A DNA stretch of 38,067 bases, taken from assembly GCA_902788785.1 (NCBI GenBank), contig CADALT010000028.1:1-38067 (forward strand), written 5' to 3'. This stretch comes from an uncultured Ruminococcus sp. (GTDB taxonomy: Bacteria; Bacillota; Clostridia; Oscillospirales; Ruminococcaceae). The first letter of the stretch is position 1; each line of letters starts with the position of its first letter. Positions 13,591-23,700 of this stretch are shown here, in pieces. Under the pieces are notes generated by a model. That model worked only from the letters and a program-made list of their open reading frames with translations, ran no database searches and was not told the DNA's origin. The translations under genes and the position numbers were made by a program.

Positions 13591-13812
13591 ATGGAGAAAA
13601 AAAAGCTTGACAGATTGTCTGAGCTCACAGCCATTTCAAGGCAGCGTGAACTGACGGAGAAGGAGAAGTCCGAGCGTGAGGCGCTGCGTATGGAGTACAG
13701 GCGGAGTATCGTTGCAAATTTTTCGGATACTCTTGAGCACACCACGATCGTTGAACCTGATGGTTCAAAAATCAAAGTTAAGGATATGAAGCGAAGCGGG
13801 GAGGATCAATAA
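13591..13812 (+). CDS. DUF896 (YnzC-like) small protein
   Basis: A 73-residue protein. LDRLSELTAISRQRELTEKE, KSEREALRMEYRR and LEHTTIVEPDGSKIKV are the DUF896 blocks. The fold is a helical hairpin with a short C-terminal strand. Members are small cytosolic Firmicute proteins, some under SOS control; the function is unknown. GGGAG lies about 13 nt before the ATG, which is a loose spacing. The WYL regulator starts 1 nt after its stop, so the two are co-translated. Confidence 0.85.
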   Translation: MEKKKLDRLSELTAISRQRELTEKEKSEREALRMEYRRSIVANFSDTLEHTTIVEPDGSKIKVKDMKRSGEDQ

Positions 13813-13813
13813 A

Positions 13814-14800
13814 GTGGCAGTAGTATCGAGACAGAAGCAGAAGCTTCTCACAATGAAGAAGCTGTTCGAGACAAGAACAGACGAAGATCATTCACTTACA
13901 GGTGCCAAACTGATCGAGATATTGGGCAGCATCGGCATCAAGGCAGAGCGCAAGACCATTTATGATGACATAAAGACGCTTTGCGACAGCGGCATGGACA
14001 TAGTAACCGTAAAGGACGGTCACTCCAATGCCTACTACCTGGGCGAGAGAGCGTTTCAGGACGAAGAGCTTTTCGTACTGGCTGACGCTGTAGCTTCAAG
14101 CAGGTTCCTGACGAAGAAGAAATCTCAGGAGCTCATCAAGAAGCTGCAGACACTTACCAGCGAGCACAAGGCTAATCAGCTGAGACGACTGATCTACGTG
14201 GATAACCGCACAAAGAACTTCAACGAGACCATATACTATACCATCAATACTATTCAGTCGGGTATATTCGATGAGAAGGAGATCAGGTTCAGGTATACAG
14301 AGTTCAACCCTGACAAGAAGCAGATACTCAAGCACGGCGGAGAGTTCTACACGGTATCGCCATACTCACTGGTATGGGAGAACGAGAACTACTATCTGGT
14401 GTGCTACTGCAACAAGCACGAGAAGATATGCAGATACAGGGTAGACAGAATGATAAGCGTAGAGCTTACTGATGAGAGCGTGCGCAAGCTGAGCGATGAG
14501 GAAAAGGCTGAGGTAACAAACCTCCAGTCGCTGTACGGAATGTTCGGCGGCAAGCTGGAGAGCGTTACTATGCAGTTCGACAATTCGCTGGCAAACGTTG
14601 TCATCGACAAGTTCGGCATGAACTGCCACCCCCACAGAAATTCCGAGACCACATTCACACTGACGGCTGATGTACAGATAGCGCCGACTTTCTGGGGCTG
14701 GTTCTTCCAGTTCGGGAACAAGGCAAGGGTACTGGCACCTGACAGCGTGATAGATCAGGCTAAGGAATATCTGGACGAGATAGCTAAAAGCTACGAATAA
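13814..14800 (+). CDS. WYL-domain transcriptional regulator
   Basis: A 328-residue protein. It has an N-terminal winged helix of the HTH_11 type (LTMKKLFETRTDEDHSLTGA, ERKTIYDDIKTLCDSGMDIV). A WYL domain from about residue 150 (IRFRYTEFNP, then YTVSPYSLVWENENYYLVCY, RYRVDRM) and a C-terminal extension (APTFWGWFFQFGNKARVLAP) follow. WYL proteins sense ligands, often nucleic acid or nucleotides, and act as repressors or activators. The GTG start at 13814 follows GGGGAGG by 9 nt. Confidence 0.92.
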   Translation: MAVVSRQKQKLLTMKKLFETRTDEDHSLTGAKLIEILGSIGIKAERKTIYDDIKTLCDSGMDIVTVKDGHSNAYYLGERAFQDEELFVLADAVASSRFLTKKKSQELIKKLQTLTSEHKANQLRRLIYVDNRTKNFNETIYYTINTIQSGIFDEKEIRFRYTEFNPDKKQILKHGGEFYTVSPYSLVWENENYYLVCYCNKHEKICRYRVDRMISVELTDESVRKLSDEEKAEVTNLQSLYGMFGGKLESVTMQFDNSLANVVIDKFGMNCHPHRNSETTFTLTADVQIAPTFWGWFFQFGNKARVLAPDSVIDQAKEYLDEIAKSYE

Positions 14801-14917
14801 CAGCAGGCACATTGGAGAGGTGCAGCGCTGTAACTTTTGGAGAGGGGAAAGCTGATATCAGGCAGCTGCTATGGCTTTCCACGGAGAAACGAGAGGAAAT
14901 ATATGAGAGCAAGTGAG

Positions 14918-14956
14918 CCTTCCGGCGTGAGGTAAAGCCTACCGGAAGGTTCTTTG
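14918..14956 (+). terminator. Terminator after the WYL gene
   Basis: CCTTCCGG (14918-14925) pairs with CCGGAAGG (14942-14949), then TTCTTTGT. The 117 nt between the WYL stop and the hairpin are purine-rich and show no ORF. Confidence 0.75.
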
Positions 14957-14994
14957 TCTATAAGAATTCTGTAAGAAAAGATGAGGAGATAAGT

Positions 14995-15408
14995 ATGCTG
15001 ACAGTTATCATTGGAGCAATAGCGTTGGTTTTGATAGTGATAGTGCTGCTTATGACGGTGGGTCTGGCTGCCGCAGCTATCGGCGGAATATTCGTTGCCA
15101 TTTCGGTGGCTGTGATAAAGGTCTTCATCATACCCAAGTTTGAGGCGAGAGAGCGCTACAGGCTGGCTTCGGACAACCTGCGGATAACTCCCGAAAAGCT
15201 GGAGGTGCGCTTTGACAGCTACAAGGGCGGATATGTAATAGACTGCTACTATACCGCACCCGACACGGGCAAGAAATTCGTATTTACATCTGAGCCCATG
15301 CCGAACGATCCTTCGGCATATCTTAACAGCGCCAACATCACCGTGGTGACCAACCGCATAGATTACTCGAACTACTATGTGGATATGGACGGAAAGGACA
15401 GGATATGA
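14995..15408 (+). CDS. Membrane-anchored protein of unknown function
   Basis: 137 residues. One very long or two adjacent hydrophobic helices (about residues 3-49) precede a soluble domain of about 85 residues with beta-strand character (LEVRFDSYKGGYVIDCYYTA, KKFVFTSEPMP, ANITVVTNRIDYSNYYVDMD). No family is recognised. The C-terminal domain most likely faces the outside or cytosol as a small beta sandwich. GAGGAG lies 6 nt before the ATG. The stop overlaps the RmlC-like start (ATGA), so the two are translationally coupled. Confidence 0.75.
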   Translation: MLTVIIGAIALVLIVIVLLMTVGLAAAAIGGIFVAISVAVIKVFIIPKFEARERYRLASDNLRITPEKLEVRFDSYKGGYVIDCYYTAPDTGKKFVFTSEPMPNDPSAYLNSANITVVTNRIDYSNYYVDMDGKDRI

Positions 15409-15938
15409 AAGTCACAAAGACCGAACTGCCCGAGGTATACATTATAGGATACGGTGACAGGAACAGCACGAACAGGGGCACTTCCCTGTCGGTATTCGAC
15501 AAAGGGGCGCTGGCAGACTGCGGGATAAGCTTCGATATGGTGTCGGCAAAGCTTTATCATTCCGACAAGGCAGGAACTGTCTACGGGATACATTTGCAGA
15601 AAGGCTGCGCAAAGATAGTATACTGTACAAAAGGCAGGGGCATGGACTATGCTGTTGACCTGCGGCGCAGTTCACCGAACTACCTTAAATGGGTAAGCGT
15701 AGAGATAAGTGCCGAAAACAGCAGGCAGCTGTACATTCCCGACGGGTTCGGGCACGCCTTCGTATCCCTTGAAGATAACACAGAGAACATAATGTGCTGC
15801 GACAGAGCTTTTTCAGCCTGTGAACGTGTGCGCATACGCTTTGACGATCCGACGGTGGGGATAATCTATCCCGATATAGCCCTGACCGCAGCGCCCCACG
15901 ATCTTGACGCTCCCCTGCTGGGAGAATCAAGCGAATAA
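15405..15938 (+). CDS. dTDP-4-dehydrorhamnose 3,5-epimerase-like protein (RmlC family)
   Basis: A 177-residue cupin. The RmlC pattern is visible: GTVYGIHLQ (active-site His), KIVYCTKGRGMDYAVDLRR, SPNYLKWVSVEIS, YIPDGFGHAFVSLED and FDDPTVGIIYP. RmlC makes dTDP-4-keto-rhamnose for polysaccharides. Here no other rhamnose genes are adjacent, and the canonical RGLH reads YGIH, so the substrate may be another nucleotide sugar. It shares an ATGA overlap with the preceding membrane protein gene and converges on rnpB. Confidence 0.85.
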   Translation: MKVTKTELPEVYIIGYGDRNSTNRGTSLSVFDKGALADCGISFDMVSAKLYHSDKAGTVYGIHLQKGCAKIVYCTKGRGMDYAVDLRRSSPNYLKWVSVEISAENSRQLYIPDGFGHAFVSLEDNTENIMCCDRAFSACERVRIRFDDPTVGIIYPDIALTAAPHDLDAPLLGESSE

Positions 15939-15964
15939 AAAATCGTCCCCGCAGTGCAGGGACG
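15936..15964 (-). terminator. Terminator of rnpB
   Basis: On the minus strand, CGTCCC pairs with GGGACG (15944-15964), followed by ATTTTTT. It directly follows the RNase P 3' end. Confidence 0.85.
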
Positions 15965-16312
15965 AATGAGCTTACCTGTAAGCCGAGTTTTGTCGTGTAC
16001 GGTAATCTATCTAGTCCGCAGATCGCTCTGCGGCTCAAGCCACCTACAACCTTGGGTCTGACGAGCAGCCATTGACCCTTCGGCTGCCATTGGTGTTGCA
16101 TCGGATAAGGTTTACATGGCAGCGGCATCTCTGCCGCTCCGGTGGGCTCTTACCCCGCCTTTCCACCCTTACCGCATAAAATGCGGCGGTATATCTCTGT
16201 TGCACTGGCTCGGAGGTCACCCTCGGCTGACGTTATCAGCTATCCTGCTCTGTGATGCTCGGACTTTCCTCATGAGCGTATGATCGCTCCCGCTACCGCA
16301 CGGTATGCTCAC
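15965..16312 (-). ncRNA. rnpB: RNase P RNA (type A)
   Basis: The catalytic RNA of the tRNA 5'-processing enzyme. Conserved blocks appear in order on the minus strand: GAGGAAAGUCCGAGC, ACAGAGCAGGAUAGCUGAUA, GGUAAGAGCCCACCG, the AUGUAAACC segment, CGAAGGGUCAAUGGC, AGAUAGAUUACCG and the 3' ACAAAACUCGGCUUACAGG. The ends pair as P1 (GAGC with GCUC). About 348 nt is normal. The layout fits the ancestral A type, used by many clostridia in place of the Bacillus B type. The ends are accurate to a few bases. Confidence 0.96.
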
Positions 16313-16319
16313 AAAAGAT

Positions 16320-16348
16320 ATGATAGCACATTTTTTTATTTTTGTCAA
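16320..16348 (-). promoter_or_regulatory. Promoter of rnpB
   Basis: TTGACA (16343-16348 on the minus strand), a 17-nt spacer and TATCAT (16320-16325), starting about 7 nt before the RNase P 5' end. It almost touches the ribosome site of the divergent DUF6304 gene. Confidence 0.85.
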
Positions 16349-16367
16349 ATAACGAAAGGAGACAGTC

Positions 16368-17162
16368 ATGCAGATAATAAAAGCACATTACAAAGACAGA
16401 TACCATGATACTTTTATAGAGATAGAGAACACTCAGGGCGAATACGCAAGCGATCCTTTTTCGTTCACCCTTGACGGGGTGCGCTTTGTGGGCACGAGCC
16501 TTACGGACTTCGAGCCGGCAGAGGGCAGCGATACAGAAAAAGCCTGCGAGAAGTTTGACATTTTCAAAAGCGGCGGTTTTGAACTCGACGTATTTGGTGC
16601 AGAGGGGCTTGGTGTATCTTACACCTATGAGCTGTGCCGCTATTCGCTGGAAGCCGATATGCCCGTCAGAGTCGTCCGCAGGAGCGATAACAGCGAATTG
16701 GAGGGGCAGTTGCGTATATCGTTCGAGTATAAAGAGCACGACCCCGAAAAGCCGCAGGGCAGGTACATCTGCGATAACGAGACCGTTTATCACGATGACC
16801 TTATAATACACTGCTTTGCCCTGATGGTCGATGGCAAAGAATACCCATGTTCAAACATGACCCCGGACTTTGAGACTGCACTCAGCGAGATAAGCAGGCT
16901 GATGGCTGATGAGTATTATCTCAAATGCTGCTTTACCTGCCAATATTCCGACTATTCGCCCTACGGGAACGATGATTTCGGTACGATGCAATGTTTCAAG
17001 GATCAGAAAGAGGAGTATCTCAAGGTAAATACAAAGATGGATTACTTTGAGCACCTGGACGAAAGCAAGTGTACGTACCGCCAGGAGACTTATCTCTGTG
17101 AGGAATATGCTGTGCGCAATAAAGCCGAGGGCTACCGTGGATATGTGGAGGGCGTTTACTAA
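16368..17162 (+). CDS. DUF6304 family protein
   Basis: A 264-residue protein. An N-terminal beta-rich half (TFIEIENTQGEYASDPFSFT) and a C-terminal block with paired cysteines (YLKCCFTCQYSDYSPYGNDD, FGTMQCFKDQKEEYLKV, QETYLCEEYAVR, GYRGYV) match my memory of DUF6304. These proteins are often found near polymorphic-toxin or immunity loci in gut Firmicutes. The Cys set could bind a metal. AAAGGAG is 9 nt before the ATG. No promoter is evident on this strand, and the upstream DNA is rnpB in antisense, so transcription may come from within that region. Confidence 0.75.
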   Translation: MQIIKAHYKDRYHDTFIEIENTQGEYASDPFSFTLDGVRFVGTSLTDFEPAEGSDTEKACEKFDIFKSGGFELDVFGAEGLGVSYTYELCRYSLEADMPVRVVRRSDNSELEGQLRISFEYKEHDPEKPQGRYICDNETVYHDDLIIHCFALMVDGKEYPCSNMTPDFETALSEISRLMADEYYLKCCFTCQYSDYSPYGNDDFGTMQCFKDQKEEYLKVNTKMDYFEHLDESKCTYRQETYLCEEYAVRNKAEGYRGYVEGVY

Positions 17163-17203
17163 TAATTACTAAAACCGCATTGGCTTTTACACTAAAATTT
17201 CAC

Positions 17204-17269
17204 TTGACATAAGATGCTGTGCGGTGTATAATTATAATGGTCTATCCAAAACAGGGTATGTGTACCCTG
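17204..17269 (+). promoter_or_regulatory. Promoter and leader hairpin of the 17326 lipoprotein gene
   Basis: TTGACA (17204-17209), a 17-nt spacer and TATAAT (17227-17232), a full consensus. The leader carries a perfect hairpin CAGGGTA-TGTG-TACCCTG (17252-17269) about 15 nt after the start point. Confidence 0.85.
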
Positions 17270-17325
17270 CGGCGGACTGTTACAGGACCTTAACGTGATA
17301 AGACACAGGAAAGGAACATACTTGC

Positions 17326-18264
17326 ATGAGGATCCATTGCTCCGCTTTACTGTCAGCCGCCATGGCGGCAGCGATCTGTCTTACGGGCTGCGGCTCAGCC
17401 AAGGCTGATGATGACAGCAGCACTGTTTTTGTACAGACAGCGGCGGATGATAATGTGACCGATGATATGACCGAGCCTATACCGACTTCTCTTGACGGGG
17501 AGTATATAATGAAGGCTTACAAGCTTTTAAAAAGCGAGCGCTATTCCGTAAAGATCACCTATACAGACCCCGACGGTTTTATGACAGACATATACCGTGT
17601 GGTCGATGGCGATAACTATTACGAGCAGCGCACGAACAGCCTGGGTGAGAGCGGCAGCATATGCATCGGTGAGAACAGCTATGATTATGACAAGCTCTGC
17701 GGCATATACCGCAGGCGTGACGAAGGCAGACCCGAGAGCCTTATAGAAACGGTCATCGACCAGGCTCTGCCTGCCACGGATATAAACAAGGACCCAAACG
17801 AGTCCGCAAAATATGCGGTGGAGGAATACACCTACACAGGCGACACCTATATCACCGTGATGGATTTCTATTTTGACAAAGTGACGGGACTGCCCGTAAA
17901 GTACACCACCCGATATGTTGTCGAGGAGGAGAACGGTGACGAGGGCATGACCGAGATAAGGACTATCAACGAGATCATCGCCGAGGACAGTGACAGCACT
18001 GTTACGGACGGCGAGACCGCAGAGATCGACAGATCGGTGTTTGACACCTCATTTATAGACAAGCTCACTGATTTCGACAGGCTTGGCAGCGAGCAAAAGC
18101 TCAGCTACTGCCGCACACTGTTCGCAAGGGTCGGTGTGACTCAGGAACAGCTGGATGAGCTGGATATCGACGATGACAGGATAAAAGGCATATCCTACGA
18201 CGAACTGACGGCACTGGTCTATAATTGCTGCACAACGGACATTTCGGAGGATGAGACCCGATAA
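17326..18264 (+). CDS. Lipoprotein of unknown function
   Basis: 312 residues with a lipoprotein signal ending in CLTGC (Cys at about residue 22). The mature part is acidic. Its middle (GEYIMKAYKLLKSERYSVKI, VVDGDNYYEQRTNSLGESG) looks like a beta-sheet domain of the LolA/LppX kind. The family is not recognised. AAAGGA is 10 nt before the ATG. The stop overlaps the start of the CBS protein gene (TAATG). Confidence 0.8.
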   Translation: MRIHCSALLSAAMAAAICLTGCGSAKADDDSSTVFVQTAADDNVTDDMTEPIPTSLDGEYIMKAYKLLKSERYSVKITYTDPDGFMTDIYRVVDGDNYYEQRTNSLGESGSICIGENSYDYDKLCGIYRRRDEGRPESLIETVIDQALPATDINKDPNESAKYAVEEYTYTGDTYITVMDFYFDKVTGLPVKYTTRYVVEEENGDEGMTEIRTINEIIAEDSDSTVTDGETAEIDRSVFDTSFIDKLTDFDRLGSEQKLSYCRTLFARVGVTQEQLDELDIDDDRIKGISYDELTALVYNCCTTDISEDETR

Positions 18265-18704
18265 TGAATATACTTAAATTACTGCACCCCAAAGCGTGCA
18301 TAGAATATCTCTACGATGACTGCACCGCAAGGCAGACTCTCGAAAAGATGAAGAACCACGGATATTCCGCCGTTCCCGTCATCGACCGTGAGGGCAGGTT
18401 CGTCAAGACCATATCCGAGGGAGATTTCCTGAGATTTATGGTGGAAAGAGGTATGTACGACCTGCGTGAGATGGAGACATATTCACTCAAGCAGATACCT
18501 GCAAAGGTCAGGATGAGACCTGTAAGCGTATCATCGACGGTGGAGGATCTGATACTTTTGAGCATGGATCAGAACTTTGTGCCTGTTATTGATGACAGAG
18601 GCATCTTCATCGGTATAGTTACCCGTAAGGACATACTGGCTTATTGCTACAAGGTATTAAAGAACAGCGATAATGTATCGGACAGCGATGAAAGGGATGT
18701 CTGA
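18264..18704 (+). CDS. CBS-domain pair protein
   Basis: 146 residues forming two CBS motifs: HGYSAVPVIDREGRFVKTIS and DQNFVPVIDDRGIFIGIVT. CBS pairs bind adenine nucleotides and usually regulate a partner. Stand-alone copies in Firmicutes include the CbpA/B c-di-AMP sensors, so such a role is possible but untested. Translation is coupled to the upstream lipoprotein gene by a TAATG overlap. The carboxypeptidase gene follows after 43 nt. Confidence 0.9.
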   Translation: MNILKLLHPKACIEYLYDDCTARQTLEKMKNHGYSAVPVIDREGRFVKTISEGDFLRFMVERGMYDLREMETYSLKQIPAKVRMRPVSVSSTVEDLILLSMDQNFVPVIDDRGIFIGIVTRKDILAYCYKVLKNSDNVSDSDERDV

Positions 18705-18747
18705 CAATAATATAAGGAATATATAACGAAAGGATCGGTAAGGAAAA

Positions 18748-19929
18748 ATGTTGAAGACTAACCGTAAAGGCGGTGCGGCGATAGTCGCAGTGCTTATCAT
18801 GATCATAATCGTGGCTGTGGGCTGCGCACTGATGGTGGTGACAGGCAGAAATACTATCAGACCCAATGAAAACGTGACGGCTGTAATGCCCGAGGGCTAT
18901 GATACGGAGCCTGCTGAGCCCGAAAAGGAGCCTACTCCCGAGGAGACTGTTGAGGTGGAGATACCCGAAGTAAAGCCTTCGATGCTGCCTGCCATCTCGG
19001 ATCAGTACGAGACCATAAACCTTAAAGATGCTACTTTCAGCACAGCTGTACTGCTGGACTGCGAGACCAATGAGATCATCGCAGGCTTGAAGTACGACAA
19101 GAAGATATATCCCGCTTCGCTGACAAAGCTGATGACTCTGCTGGTTGCTGCGGAGAACATCACTGATCTGAAAGCAAAGTACAAGTTCACTGACAGCGAT
19201 ATCGACCCCCTGATAGATGAGAACGCCAGCCGTGCAGGCTTTGCCGCAGGTGATGAGGTAACTATGGAAGACCTGATGTATGCGGCTATACTCCCCAGCG
19301 GTGCTGACGGCACACTGGGTCTTGCAAAGGCTATCGCAGGCAGCGAGGAAGAGTTCGTAAAGATGATGAACGCAAAGGTCGCTGAACTGGGTCTTATGGA
19401 CACAAACTTCGTAAATGCCAGCGGTCTGCATGACAAGAACCACTACTCTTCCGCACAGGATATTGCAGTTATCACAAAGGCTTGCCTGGATAACGAGATA
19501 TGCAGAAAGGTACTGTGCGCAGAGGAATACACCACCAGCGCTACAGAAGAATTTGAGGACGGTATAGACCTTGAGAGCATTTTCCATTCAAGATTCGGCG
19601 GCTACTTCATCGACGCTGACCAGAACGGCGAAGAGGATGCTGTAGTCAAGGGCGGTAAGACAGGCTTCACCGATGAGGCTATGTTCACACTTTCCACTGT
19701 TGTAGAGTACAACGGCAAGGAGTATATCTGCGTTACTACAAAGAGCGAATCCGATACAGCAGCTACAGAGGATACCATACTGGTATACGAGAACTATCTG
19801 CCGGGTGCTGTGGGCACACCCCAGACAAGCGACAGCAGCAGCCAGGATGAAAACAGCGACTCAGTCATAGATCTGGGCGGCAGCAGCTCATCTTCCGCTG
19901 ATGACAGCAGTTCTTCACAGGCTGCATGA
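18748..19929 (+). CDS. D-alanyl-D-alanine carboxypeptidase, S11 family
   Basis: A 393-residue penicillin-binding protein of the DacA/DacF type. A membrane helix covers about residues 11-31, followed by a Pro/Glu-rich linker. The catalytic domain has the SxxK motif in PASLTKLMT and KTG in KGGKTGFTD. The second motif reads SGADG rather than the usual SGN, a visible deviation, though SGA occurs in some clostridial members. The tail is Ser/Asp-rich low complexity. The enzyme trims the terminal D-Ala of peptidoglycan stem peptides. Anchoring appears N-terminal instead of by the usual C-terminal amphipathic helix. Confidence 0.9.
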   Translation: MLKTNRKGGAAIVAVLIMIIIVAVGCALMVVTGRNTIRPNENVTAVMPEGYDTEPAEPEKEPTPEETVEVEIPEVKPSMLPAISDQYETINLKDATFSTAVLLDCETNEIIAGLKYDKKIYPASLTKLMTLLVAAENITDLKAKYKFTDSDIDPLIDENASRAGFAAGDEVTMEDLMYAAILPSGADGTLGLAKAIAGSEEEFVKMMNAKVAELGLMDTNFVNASGLHDKNHYSSAQDIAVITKACLDNEICRKVLCAEEYTTSATEEFEDGIDLESIFHSRFGGYFIDADQNGEEDAVVKGGKTGFTDEAMFTLSTVVEYNGKEYICVTTKSESDTAATEDTILVYENYLPGAVGTPQTSDSSSQDENSDSVIDLGGSSSSSADDSSSSQAA

Positions 19930-19940
19930 TAATTGAAAAC

Positions 19941-19977
19941 AAGTGCACTGTTCTGTTTCGGGACAGTGCACTTTTTT
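19941..19977 (+). terminator. Terminator after the carboxypeptidase gene
   Basis: An 11-bp stem (AAGTGCACTGT with ACAGTGCACTT), followed by TTTTTT. Confidence 0.92.
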
Positions 19978-19999
19978 AATATTCAGCAACTTTATTTTC

Positions 20000-20028
20000 T
20001 TTACTTTTACTATATTCTATGGTATAAT
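20000..20028 (+). promoter_or_regulatory. Promoter of the ABC transporter pair
   Basis: TTTACT (20000-20005), a 17-nt spacer and TATAAT (20023-20028). The start codon follows about 35 nt after the predicted transcript start. Confidence 0.7.
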
Positions 20029-20069
20029 ATCTAAAACTGAAATTTACAATTCATGGCAGGAGTGTTGAT

Positions 20070-20774
20070 ATGAGCGCATTCGTTGAATTTAAAAATGTCC
20101 GTAAGACCTACAAGACAGGCGAGGTAGAGATACACGCTTTACGTGATGCAAGCTTTGAGATAGAAAAGGGCGAGTTCTGTGTGATAGTCGGCGCATCGGG
20201 TGCAGGCAAGACCACGATACTCAATATCCTGGGCGGAATGGATACGCTGACCTCGGGCAGTGTAAAGCTTGACGGCAAGGAGATATCCACGCTGGGCAAA
20301 AAAGACCTGACCGCTTACAGGCGATACGATATAGGCTTTGTTTTCCAGTTCTATAATCTGGTGCAGAACCTGACAGCCAAAGAGAACGTGGAGCTGGCAG
20401 CCCAGATATGCAAGGATCCGCTGGACGCTGAACAGGTGCTGAAACAGGTGGGGCTGGGCGAGCGCATGAAGAACTTTCCTGCACAGCTTTCGGGCGGAGA
20501 ACAGCAGCGTGTGGCTATCGCAAGGGCGCTGGCAAAGAATCCCAAGCTGCTGCTTTGCGACGAACCTACAGGTGCGCTGGACTACAATACGGGCAAGGCT
20601 GTGCTGAAGCTTTTGCAGGATACCTGCCGCAAAAACGGCATGACAGTCGTGGTAATAACCCACAACTCCGCACTGGCAGCAATGGCTGACCGAATCATAA
20701 CGGTAAAAAGCGGCACGGTGGAAAGCATGGTGCTCAACAAGGACATAGTGGATGTTGAAGATATAGAATGGTGA
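20070..20774 (+). CDS. ABC transporter ATP-binding protein (MacB/LolD type)
   Basis: A 234-residue ATPase with Walker [10 protein letters not shown] (about residues 38-46), Q-loop FQFYNLV, signature [15 protein letters not shown] and Walker [13 protein letters not shown], then the H-loop VITHN. It belongs to the class of ATPases that pair with FtsX/MacB-type permeases. The permease gene starts 5 nt after its stop, so the two make one transporter. AGGAG precedes the ATG by about 8 nt. Confidence 0.96.
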   Translation: MSAFVEFKNVRKTYKTGEVEIHALRDASFEIEKGEFCVIVGASGAGKTTILNILGGMDTLTSGSVKLDGKEISTLGKKDLTAYRRYDIGFVFQFYNLVQNLTAKENVELAAQICKDPLDAEQVLKQVGLGERMKNFPAQLSGGEQQRVAIARALAKNPKLLLCDEPTGALDYNTGKAVLKLLQDTCRKNGMTVVVITHNSALAAMADRIITVKSGTVESMVLNKDIVDVEDIEW

Positions 20775-20779
20775 TATAG

Positions 20780-23700
20780 ATGAGATCAAAAATGACAGCA
20801 TCCGCACTGCGTGAGATACGCAGTTCCTTCGGGCGGTTCATGGCTATACTTTCCATAATCGCTCTGGGTGTGGGATTTTTTACGGGCGTAAGGATAACTA
20901 CGCCTGCGATGGTAAACACTGTGGGCGGATTTATGACAGACCACGAGCTTTTCGACTACCGCATAATCTCGACCTTAGGTTGGGAGGATAAGGACGTTGA
21001 TAAACTTAAAGAACGTGAGGATGTGCGTGCGGCAGAGGGCGCTTACGCACTGGACTTGCTATGCCTTGACGAGGAGGGCGAGGAGCACGTTTTCAAGACA
21101 CACTCGCTGACAGATGACGTGAACAGACCCGACATACTGGAAGGCAGGCTGCCGAAAGATGCAGGGGAATGTGTGATAGACGGCAAGACCGCTTTCAAGG
21201 TGGGTGACAAGCTGACCGTCAGCGAGACCGAGAACACCGAAGATGCGCTCGACGGCTTCAAGCCCCGTGAACTTACGGTGGTGGGCAGGATATACTCCCC
21301 TGCCTATGTGCATTTTGAGCGTGGCACGACCTCGCTGGGCAGCGGTTCGGTGACGGGCTATATCTACCTGAACGAAGCGGATTTCGATATGGACGTATAC
21401 ACCGAGCTTTACATAAAGCTCGACCATGAACTTGATGTATATTCCGATGAATACAAGGACTATATGAGCGAGCGTGAGGGCAGCTGGGAAGAGGCTGCCG
21501 AAGCACAGGCTCAGGACAGGTATGAGAGGATAGTATCTGAGGCGGAGGAAGAACTGAACTCGGGCAGAGAAGAGCTGGACAGCGCCCGTGAAGAGGGCAG
21601 GCAGGAGCTTGACAGTGCCCGTGAGGAACTGGACAGCGCCAAGGAAGAACTTGACAGTGCCGCAGAAAAGCTGAAAGAAGCCGAGAAAGAGATAGCGGAC
21701 GGTGAAAAAGAGATAGCGGACAACGAGAAAAAGCTCTCGGACGCCAAGGCGCAGCTGGACAACGCAGGCAGCACTCTCGCAAGCGGCAAGGCACAGCTGG
21801 ACAGCGGCTGGGTACAGCTTGAAGCGGGCAGGAAAGAACTGGAGAAGAATGAGAAGGCTCTCACGGACGGTGAAAAGGAGCTCAAAACGGCGCAGAAGCA
21901 GATAGACGAGGGTCTTGCGCAGATAAAGACTGCCGAGAAACAGCTGGACGGTCAGCAGAAGGAACTGGAGGAACAGCAGACTGCTTTCATGAAAGAGAAC
22001 GGCGCATATTTCGAGATGATAGATATGCTGCCCACCGAGCAGGAAATGCAGCTAAACGGTGCAAAGGCACAGTTCGAGCAGGGGCTTGGACAGATAGAGG
22101 CTGCACGCAAGGAGCTGGGACAGAAAAAGGCTGAACTCAGTGCAGGTCAGAAAGAGCTGGACGGCAAGAAAAAGGAGCTTGATACCGCAAAGGAAAAGCT
22201 TAGTGCAGGCAGGGCTGAATACGAGAAAAATCTTGCGGCTTACTATGCATCTGCAGGGCAGTATGAGTCGGGCAGGGCGCAGTACAACAGCGGTCGGGCT
22301 GAATACAACAGCGGAAAGGCTCAGCTTGAGGACGGCAAAAGCGAGCTCGAAAAGGGCAGGCGTGAATATGAGGACGGAAAAGCCGAGTACGAAGACGGCA
22401 AGAAGAAATACGAGGACGGCGAGCAGGAATACGAAGACGGTCTGACTGAATTTGATGAAGAGATAGCCGATGCGGAAAAAGAACTGGCAGACGGTGAGCA
22501 GGAACTGCGTGACCTGGAAGCGCCCGACATATTCCTGCTGGACAGGAACACGAACATAGGCTATGCCTGCTTTAAAAACGACTCTGAGATAGTAGCGCAG
22601 GTGGCTAGGGTGTTCCCCATATTCTTCATACTGGTGGCGGCACTGGTATGCATGACGACAATGAGCAGAATGGTAGAAGAACGCAGGACGCTCATAGGCA
22701 CGCTGAAAGCTTTGGGCTATTCGGAGAGGGCGATAATGCGCAGGTTCACGTTCTACGCAGGCAGTGCGGCCATGATCGGCTGTGTGCTGGGCTACGGCGT
22801 GGGCACGGTACTTTTCCCGAGAGTCATCTGGATGACCTACAAGCTCATGTACATAGAGCTCGATATAAAATATCTTTTCGATGTGAAGCTTGCGGTGATA
22901 GCGGCGGCGGTATCGCTGTTGTGTTCGGTGGGAGCCGCATGGCTGTCATGCAGGTACGAGCTGGCAGAGACTGCGGCGGAGCTTATGCGTCCCAAAGCCC
23001 CGAAAGCAGGCAAAAGGGTACTGCTGGAGCACGTACCGTTCATATGGAACAGAATGAAATTTCTGCACAAGGTATCAGTCAGGAACATTTTCCGTTACAA
23101 GAAGAGACTGTTCATGATGATACTGGGCATAAGCGGCTGTACGGCGCTGCTGCTCACAGGTTTCGGCATAAAGGACTCGGTGGGCGATTTTGCGGTGGTA
23201 CAGTACGAGGAGATCGTGACGGCTGATGCGTCCGTAAGCTACAAGGCGGAGGACGACGGGACAGTTCCCGCCGAGCTCTCGCAGAAGCTTGGGGATATCG
23301 GTGCGGACTATGCCTGTGTATACTCAGCCTCGTGGGATCTTGTGAAGAAAGATCTGACAAAGAGCATGAGCGTGGTAGCTCCCGAAGATTTTTCACAGTT
23401 AGAGGGCAGCATGAACTTCATAGACACTGACGGCAGCAAGCTGACTGCCCCTGTGGGTGACGAAGCGCTGGTATCGGTCAGTGTGGCAGAAAGGTACAAT
23501 GTCAAAAAGGGTGACGAGATAGAACTGCGTGACGAAAACATGAGGACACTGCACTTCACGGTCAAGGACATATTCGACAATCATGTATACAACTATGTTT
23601 TTGTAAGTCATGATGAGGTCGAGCGGCAGCTGGGCGAGCGTGCGGACTTAAACGAGATGTATGTGAACTTTAAAAGCGGCAAGGACGTTCACGAGGCGCA

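Noticed and set aside
13521-13610. Possible CTG-started ORF of about 29 codons after GGAGG in the DUF896 leader
   Set aside because: CTG starts are rare and the frame overlaps the DUF896 start. GGAGG at 13507 may be chance or part of the leader.
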